Assembly: GCF_019396325.1 (NCBI RefSeq)
Contig: NZ_JAHKRO010000024.1
Location: 28,050-92,049 of the forward strand
DNA: 64,000 nt
Source of the DNA: Nonomuraea ceibae
GTDB lineage: Bacteria > Actinomycetota > Actinomycetes > Streptosporangiales > Streptosporangiaceae
Reading direction: 5' to 3'
The notes under the pieces were generated by a model. That model ran no database searches. It was not told where the DNA came from and saw only the letters and a list, made by a program, of their open reading frames with translations. Position numbers and translations under genes: made by a program. This document shows, piece after piece, positions 59,471 through 64,000 of the stretch; within the stretch, counting starts at the first letter, position 1, and each line of letters starts with the position of its first letter.

Positions 59471-59499
59471 CATCTGCACGTGCAGATGCATTCTGCATC
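59471..59499. promoter_or_regulatory. Palindromic operators in the XRE / ATPase divergent promoter
   Basis: CATCTGCACGTGCAGATG (59471-59488) is a perfect 18-bp palindrome with the same core as the DUF397 site. Directly overlapping it is GATGCA-TTC-TGCATC (59485-59499), and another GCATC half-site lies near 59519. The cluster suits cooperative autoregulation by the XRE protein. Confidence 0.78.
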
Positions 59500-59586
59500 G
59501 GTAAACATCGAAAAGTCTTGCATCTGTGCCGCACGGTCGTAAAGATGGGGAATGGATCACCAGAAACCGCGCCTCGGGGGCCAAGG

Positions 59587-60060
59587 ATGACGACTTTCGA
59601 CGCCCGGCCGCAAGCCTCCAGCGCTACCCGGCCACCGGCGTGGCTGACGTCCGCGATGCTGGACGGCCGCACCGGCGACGGCGACGCGGTCTTCCCCTTT
59701 CACGAACTCAGCTCGTTCGAGCCCGGGTGCGTGGCCATGGCCAGGCGATTCGTCGACCGCACGCTCGGCTCGTGGGGGGCGGAGCGGGCGGCCTTCGACG
59801 CCACCCTGGTCGTGTCCGAACTGGTGACCAACGCCATGCGCCACGGAGGCGGCGCCATCCAGCTCCGCCTCCTGCGCCACGGCGGCGAGGTGGCGTGCGT
59901 CGTCACCGACTACAGCTCCACGCCGCCGTCGCCCGCGGGCGCCGACATCTTCTCCGAGTACGGGCGCGGGCTGCGGCTCGTCGAAGCGCTCTGCTCCGGC
60001 TGGGGCTGGGTCGCGCCGGGCGGCCCCGGCAAGATCGTGTGGGCCGTCCTGCCCGCCTGA
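59587..60060 (+). CDS. RsbW-like anti-sigma/regulatory ATPase (HATPase_c_2)
   Basis: A 157-residue GHKL-fold ATPase. The N-box is SELVTNAMRHGG (about 77-88) and the G-box region is GRGLRLVE; between them a VTDYSSTPP strand replaces the usual DxG box. Such proteins act as anti-sigma factors or kinases of anti-anti-sigma proteins. It diverges from the XRE gene across the palindromes and completes the ATPase-XRE-DUF397 trio. GGGGG lies 6 nt before the ATG; an earlier in-frame ATG at 59548 is possible. Confidence 0.85.
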   Translation: MTTFDARPQASSATRPPAWLTSAMLDGRTGDGDAVFPFHELSSFEPGCVAMARRFVDRTLGSWGAERAAFDATLVVSELVTNAMRHGGGAIQLRLLRHGGEVACVVTDYSSTPPSPAGADIFSEYGRGLRLVEALCSGWGWVAPGGPGKIVWAVLPA

Positions 60061-60068
60061 CGTCACCC

Positions 60069-60698
60069 TCACCGGTTCCGGTCCAGCACGTCCAGCACGT
60101 CGGCGTCGGACAACTGCTCGAAGTGCGCGTACCACTGGCCCACCGCCCGGAAGTCGGGCGGCTCGATGAGCACCACCACCTCGTCCGCCTCCCGGCGCAT
60201 CGCCTCGACCGTCTCCGGCGCCCCCACCGGCACCGCCAGCGTCACCCGCGCCGGGCGCGCCGCCGCCACCGCCCGCAGCGCCGCCCGCGCCGTCGCCCCC
60301 GTCGCCAGCCCGTCGTCGGCCACCACCACCTCGCGCCCCGCCAGCTCCGGCAGCGGCCGATCCCCTCGGTACGCCGCCACCCGGCGGGCCAGCTCACGCC
60401 GCTCCGCCTCCACCACCTCGGCCAGCGCCCCCGGCGTCAGCCCCAGCCGGGCCAGCAGCGCGCCGTCGAACACCGGCTCACCGCCCTCGGCGATCGCCCC
60501 CACCCCCAGCTCCGGCTGCGGCGGGTAGCCGATCTTACGGGTGACGAGCACGTCCAGCGTCCCGCCGAGCCGCCGCACGATCGGCTCGGCCACCGTCACC
60601 CCGCCGCGCGGCAGCGCCAGCACCACCGGCTCGGGCACCTCCAGCCGCTCGGCCAGCAACCTCCCGGCCTCGGCCCGATCGGCGAACATCCGCTCCAT
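60069..60698 (-). CDS. Phosphoribosyltransferase-domain protein
   Basis: A 209-residue PRTase-fold protein. The PRPP loop is VVVADDGLATGATARAAL; the N-terminal ALPRGGVTVAEPIVRRLGGTLDVLVTRKIG matches the group of stand-alone PRTases often found with dienelactone-hydrolase or stress genes. Substrate unassigned. The ATG (60696-60698) follows GGGGG at 4 nt. It ends 8 bp from the convergent ATPase gene. Confidence 0.85.
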   Translation of the reverse strand: MERMFADRAEAGRLLAERLEVPEPVVLALPRGGVTVAEPIVRRLGGTLDVLVTRKIGYPPQPELGVGAIAEGGEPVFDGALLARLGLTPGALAEVVEAERRELARRVAAYRGDRPLPELAGREVVVADDGLATGATARAALRAVAAARPARVTLAVPVGAPETVEAMRREADEVVVLIEPPDFRAVGQWYAHFEQLSDADVLDVLDRNR

Positions 60699-60740
60699 AC
60701 GTCCCCCGTACCCGCAACACCCCACTTCCCACGATCCCAC

Positions 60741-61065
60741 CTTTTGGACGCCCGCCCTTTCGGGCCGTGCCCACCGAAAGCCCCTCTGACGGAGGGCCCA
60801 CCCACTCAGAGAGAGAAAGCACCCCTTGTCGGAAGGAGCCGTTCTCTCGGGTAGCCCCCCGGCCGAATCGCCCCTTTCCGACGGGAGCGCACCCCCTTGA
60901 AGGCAGCGCCTCCCGGGGAACGGCCCCCGCCTTGGGGGCGTGGCCCTTGCGCTCGGCAGTCCCGGGTTCGGCCCCGGGGGCAGCCGTCCCGGGGGCGAAC
61001 CTCCCAGGGGCGACCGGCCCGGGGGCGGTCGCCCCTCCGCGGGTGTGCCCCTTGCCGGGCGGGGG
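60741..61065. other. Non-coding, hairpin-rich stretch
   Basis: About 325 bp between the PRTase start and the rsgA stop without a convincing gene. The left part has several short GC hairpins (GCCC…GGGC near 60750-60775, CCCTCTGACGGAGGG near 60783). From about 60965 a degenerate unit of about 20 bp, C(C/T)GGGGGC with variable flanks, recurs four or more times. This may hold the rsgA terminator and PRTase promoter; I see nothing more specific. Confidence 0.6.
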
Positions 61066-62163
61066 TCAGGGGCGGTTGCGGCCGGAGCGGCGCATTTCCT
61101 TGTGGATGACCTTCCACCGGTTCTGCAGGTCCTTGCGGAGGCGGGCGTCGGTGCGGGCGGCCATCCAGGCGGCCTCCCGCTGGAGCTTGCGCCAGCTCTG
61201 CAGGCGCCGTTCGGGCAGCTCGCCGGAGTCGACGGCGGCCAGCACGGCGCATCCGGGCTCGCTGTCGTGCCCGCAGTCCTGGAAGCGGCAGCGGGACGCG
61301 AGCTCCTCCAGGTCGGCGAAGACGAGGTCCACGCCCTCGCTCATCTCGTACAGGCCGACCCGCCGGATGCCGGGCGTGTCGATGACGAGGCCGCCGCCGG
61401 CCAGCGGGATGAGCTCCCGGTGCACGGTGGTGTGCCGGCCGCGTCCGTCGGCGGCGCGTACCTGCTGGGTGTCCATGACGCCGTCGCCGGCGAGGGCGTT
61501 GACGAGCGTGGACTTGCCGGCGCCGGACGGGCCGAGGATGACGGCGGTGCGTGAGCCGTCGAGGTAGCCGCGTACGAGCTCGACGCCCTCGCCGCGCAGC
61601 GAGGAGACGGCGTGCACGTCGACGCCGGGGGCGGCGGCGCGCACGTCGGTCAGGAGCTCGTCGAGCCCCTGCTCGAACAGGTCGGCCTTGGTGACGAGCA
61701 CGACGGGCGTGCCGCCGGACTCCCAGGCGAGCGCCACGAGGCGTTCGATGCGGCCGAGGTCTGCGTAGTCGGTGGAGTGCATGGACGGTTCGGCGACGAA
61801 GACGATGTCGACGTTGGCGGCGAGCACCTGGCCCTGGCCGTCGCCGGACAGGCCGCCGCGCGAGTCGCGGCTGACGCCGCCCCGGACGAACGCGGTCGTC
61901 CTGGGCAGCACCCCGTCGAGCTCGTAGCGGCCTTCGGGCAGCGCGCGCAGCGCCACCCAGTCGCCGACGCACGGCAGCGCGACGGGGTCCTGGGCGGCGG
62001 CCCGGCGCACGCGGGCGCCGTAGCGGGCGTTGTGCTGGCCGTCGGCGGCGATGACCTCGGCGGCGCCGCGGTCGACCCGCGAGACCCGGCCGGGGACGGC
62101 GCCGTCGGGCAGCTCGGCGGCGCGGGACGCGGTCCAGCCGAGCAGGGAAAGATCGTGAAGCAA
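61066..62163 (-). CDS. rsgA: Small ribosomal subunit biogenesis GTPase RsgA
   Basis: A 365-residue circularly permuted GTPase. Order of motifs is TKAD (G4), then GPSGAGKST (G1), DTPG (G3), as expected for RsgA/YjeQ. An OB fold precedes and a zinc-binding knuckle follows (CRFQDCGHDSEPGC). It releases late maturation factors from the 30S subunit. The TTG start (62161-62163) is chosen because AAAGGTG lies 7 nt before it; longer readings run through the leader. A 17-codon ORF with a very strong ribosome site lies 37 nt upstream. Confidence 0.88.
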   Translation of the reverse strand: MLHDLSLLGWTASRAAELPDGAVPGRVSRVDRGAAEVIAADGQHNARYGARVRRAAAQDPVALPCVGDWVALRALPEGRYELDGVLPRTTAFVRGGVSRDSRGGLSGDGQGQVLAANVDIVFVAEPSMHSTDYADLGRIERLVALAWESGGTPVVLVTKADLFEQGLDELLTDVRAAAPGVDVHAVSSLRGEGVELVRGYLDGSRTAVILGPSGAGKSTLVNALAGDGVMDTQQVRAADGRGRHTTVHRELIPLAGGGLVIDTPGIRRVGLYEMSEGVDLVFADLEELASRCRFQDCGHDSEPGCAVLAAVDSGELPERRLQSWRKLQREAAWMAARTDARLRKDLQNRWKVIHKEMRRSGRNRP

Positions 62164-62200
62164 CGGATTACACCTTTGACGGAGAAGGAATGCCGGGTGA

Positions 62201-62254
62201 CTAGAGGAGTCCCCGGAGGATGTCGGACGGCACGCAGCACAGGACAATCCGCAT
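62201..62254 (-). CDS. 17-codon upstream ORF / leader peptide of rsgA
   Basis: ATG at 62252-62254 and TAG at 62201-62203 encode MRIVLCCVPSDILRGLL. The ribosome site AAGGAGG (62264-62270) is close to perfect, far better than that of rsgA. The GAGAAGGA around it is complementary to TCCTTCTC (about 62182-62189 on the opposite strand sense) just before the rsgA ribosome site, so alternate pairing could couple translation of the two. Function inferred. Confidence 0.6.
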   Translation of the reverse strand: MRIVLCCVPSDILRGLL

Positions 62255-62413
62255 GGGTCCTCACCTCCTTCTCGATCCGTTTCGCGAGGCGACTTTACGG
62301 CACCCGCCGGGAGGGACGCAATCCGGTTTTCGGACGCCGCCCGGCCGCCCCGGTTGAACCCGGGCGGGGACGCGGGCCGTACCCCCTGCCGACGGACGCG
62401 AGAAAGGGGAAAG

Positions 62414-63001
62414 ATGCGACTGAGCACGTATCCCCCACCCTCGGCAGAGGGGGCAGCCCCCATGCGGTTACGGCACTGGATGAGGCGGGCGCGGCCCGAC
62501 CCGGAGGTGGTCGTGTCCGCGCTCTACCGGCAGTATCACCGGCCGCTGCTGGCGTTCGTGGTCCGGCTGACGGCGGGTGACCGGCAGTGGGCGGAGGACG
62601 TGGTCCAGGAGACCATGATCCGGGCCTGGCGCAGCGCCGAGCGGCTGGATCCTGACGCGGCCTCGCTCATGCCCTGGCTCGCGACCGTCGCCAGACGTAT
62701 CGTGATCGATGACCGGCGGCGGCGGGAGTCGCGCCCGGCGGAGCTGGGCGACGGGCCGCTGGAGAGCCTGCCCGTGCCCGACGAGATGGAGAAGCTGCTG
62801 CACCAGGTGGTCGTGTCCGAGGCGCTTCGGGCGCTGTCGCCGGCCCATCGCGAGATCCTCAACGAGACGATCCTGCGGGACCGGTCGGTCAACGACGCCG
62901 CCGAGGCGCTCGGCATCCCCGTGGGCACCGTGAAGTCCCGGGTCTACTACGCGGTCCGGGCGCTGCGGGTGGCGCTGGAGGAGAGGGGGGTGACGGCATG
63001 A
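62414..63001 (+). CDS. ECF-type RNA polymerase sigma factor
   Basis: A 195-residue extracytoplasmic-function sigma factor. Region 2 (YRQYHRPLLAFVVRLTAGDR, DVVQETMIRAWR) and region 4 (LRALSPAHREILNETILRDRSVNDAAEALGIPVGTVKSRV) are complete. The next gene, overlapping by ATGA, is its zinc anti-sigma factor; this layout resembles the SigL-RslA type. AAAGGGG precedes the ATG at 62414; an in-frame ATG at 62462 is an alternative. The gene diverges from rsgA. Confidence 0.92.
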   Translation: MRLSTYPPPSAEGAAPMRLRHWMRRARPDPEVVVSALYRQYHRPLLAFVVRLTAGDRQWAEDVVQETMIRAWRSAERLDPDAASLMPWLATVARRIVIDDRRRRESRPAELGDGPLESLPVPDEMEKLLHQVVVSEALRALSPAHREILNETILRDRSVNDAAEALGIPVGTVKSRVYYAVRALRVALEERGVTA

Positions 63002-63714
63002 CCGCGCGTGTGGAGCACACCGATGTCGGCGCCTACGCCCTGGGCCTGCTGGAGGACGACGACAGGCGGGCGTTCGAGGAGCATCTGGCGCACTGCCGGT
63101 CGTGTGTGACGGAGTTGTCGGAGCTGTCCGGGGTGGCGCAGGCGCTGACCGGGCTGGGTCCGCTGGAGGACGAGCCGCCGCGGGGTGAGGAGCCCGCCGA
63201 GGTGATCGACCTGCTGCGCCGCAAGCAGGCGGCCGACCGGCGGTCGCGCCGGGGCACGTTCCTGGTGGGGGTGGCGGCGGCGGTGACGCTGGTGGCGGGC
63301 GGGCTGGTGGCGGGCGCCCAGTTCGGCGGCTCGTCGCCGGCCGCGCCCGTCGCCTCGCCGCACGACGGCGTCGGCCCGGCCGAGCGGTTCTACGCCGCGG
63401 GCACGCCGGTCGAGGGCGTCGGCAGCGGCGGCGTGACGGGCGGGCTGGTGCTGGAGTCGAAGGGCTGGGGCACGCACGCGGCGCTCAAGCTGGCGGGGGT
63501 CAAGGGGCCGCTGGAGTGCGCGCTGGTCGCGGTGTCGCGCGACGGCGACCGCCGCATCATGATGGGCTGGGCCGTCCCGCCCGCCGGCTACGGCGTGCCG
63601 GGCTCTCCCGGGCCGCTGTACGTGCACGGCGCGAGCGCGCTGCCGCTCGACCGGATCGACCACTTCGAGGTGGTCACCACCGAGGGCGCCACCCTGCTGA
63701 CCGTGAAGGTGTGA
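62998..63714 (+). CDS. Zinc-binding transmembrane anti-sigma factor
   Basis: A 238-residue protein with an N-terminal ZAS domain (HLAHCRSC: His29, Cys33, Cys36), one membrane helix at about 87-107 and an extracellular domain of about 130 residues ending in LLTVKV. The ZAS domain would hold the sigma factor inactive at the membrane and release it on thiol oxidation or another external signal. Coupled by ATGA to the sigma gene. The outer domain lacks Cys pairs other than one in LECALV. Confidence 0.9.
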   Translation: MTARVEHTDVGAYALGLLEDDDRRAFEEHLAHCRSCVTELSELSGVAQALTGLGPLEDEPPRGEEPAEVIDLLRRKQAADRRSRRGTFLVGVAAAVTLVAGGLVAGAQFGGSSPAAPVASPHDGVGPAERFYAAGTPVEGVGSGGVTGGLVLESKGWGTHAALKLAGVKGPLECALVAVSRDGDRRIMMGWAVPPAGYGVPGSPGPLYVHGASALPLDRIDHFEVVTTEGATLLTVKV

Positions 63715-63801
63715 CGGAGGCGGTCCAGGTACGGAGGATTTCCCGTCGTCCGTTGAACCCGGGGCCGCCCGCCGTCCGTACTGCTTTCGTACGACGAGTA
63801 C

Positions 63802-63834
63802 GTGACCGGCGTGATCAGGGGACACGCCGGTCAC
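63802..63834 (+). terminator. Hairpin after the sigma/anti-sigma operon
   Basis: GTGACCGGCGTG and CACGCCGGTCAC form a perfect 12-bp stem with a 9-nt loop, 87 bp after the anti-sigma stop. No T-tract follows, which is common for actinomycete terminators. Confidence 0.65.
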
Positions 63835-63927
63835 CTCCGGGACGAACCACCCACGGCCGACGGCGGCCTTCCCCGCTCGCCGGTCGGCCCTCGCTCCGGG
63901 GCATCCGGCCCGCCCCGGGAGCGACGG

Positions 63928-63963
63928 CGCCCCGCCGCACGAGAGAGCCCGTGCGGCGGGGCG
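63928..63963. terminator. Second strong hairpin near the window end
   Basis: CGCCCCGCCGCAC and GTGCGGCGGGGCG form a perfect 13-bp stem with a 10-nt loop. It probably terminates a gene entering from the right on the minus strand, or backs up the first hairpin. Confidence 0.65.
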
Positions 63964-64000
63964 TTCCCGGTCGCCCGGGGGACTCGCTTACAGGCCCGGC

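Noticed and set aside
63987..64000. End of another minus-strand gene (TAA preceded by Pro-Gly-Leu codons)
   Set aside because: Only 14 bases are visible; suggestive with the hairpin at 63928-63963, but not supportable as a feature.

Overview
The window is very GC-rich chromosomal DNA (GC-biased third codon positions, many GTG/TTG starts, many 4-bp ATGA/GTGA gene overlaps). It carries a WhiB-family protein, a DUF397/XRE/anti-sigma-like ATPase trio, a class II thymidine kinase, an IdeR/DmdR-type iron box and an ABC sugar importer without its own ATPase. Together these point to a filamentous actinomycete; a Streptosporangiales genus such as Nonomuraea or Streptosporangium is my guess, not proven. 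I saw no rRNA, tRNA, CRISPR array, transposase or prophage.

Region 1 (1-19.4 kb) looks like one catabolic regulon for an unknown, probably sugar-derived, substrate. It holds two DegT-type aminotransferases (one cut by the window edge), four small amidohydrolase-like proteins arranged as two degenerate+intact pairs, two large secreted beta-propeller proteins, a 3-hydroxyisobutyrate-dehydrogenase-like enzyme, an S66 LD-carboxypeptidase, a Nudix hydrolase, two DHDPS-superfamily lyases, a lipoprotein plus two permeases of a carbohydrate ABC importer, an epimerase-like protein, a Gfo/Idh/MocA oxidoreductase and a three-part regulator. Six copies of an 18-bp palindrome (best copy TTACGGTC-CA-GACCGTAA) sit at the promoters and tie the region together; the regulator's own promoter carries one. 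I consider this the most interesting system in the window.

Region 2 (19.6-31.3 kb) is mixed: a DUF3800-like protein, ATP-dependent hydantoinase/oxoprolinase subunits HyuA and HyuB, a small membrane protein, thymidine kinase, a FrnE-like DsbA-family oxidoreductase, an unknown protein, a CoxG-like protein, a polysaccharide-deacetylase lipoprotein, and cytochrome bd oxidase (cydAB) behind three stacked 13-bp palindromes.

Region 3 (31.4-44.8 kb) looks like nitrogen-heterocycle catabolism. An NCS2 nucleobase permease is translationally coupled to the three subunits of a form-II molybdenum hydroxylase and to a leucine-rich-repeat protein. A second NCS2 permease, an S4-domain protein and a PucR-family regulator follow. 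Diverging from the regulator are DUF2877, FdrA and DUF1116 genes, relatives of the E. coli oxamate carbamoyltransferase set.

Region 4 (44.9-64 kb) is housekeeping and regulation: a transmembrane Ser/Thr kinase, a MOSC protein, an MFS transporter, a family A DNA polymerase, a metallophosphoesterase, a small TPR-like protein, a divergent FAD-oxidase/TetR-GlpD locus, an iron-box-controlled sucrase/ferredoxin-like protein, a WhiB protein, the DUF397-XRE-ATPase trio with matched palindromic operators, a phosphoribosyltransferase, RsgA with a 17-codon upstream ORF, and an ECF sigma/zinc anti-sigma pair followed by strong hairpins.
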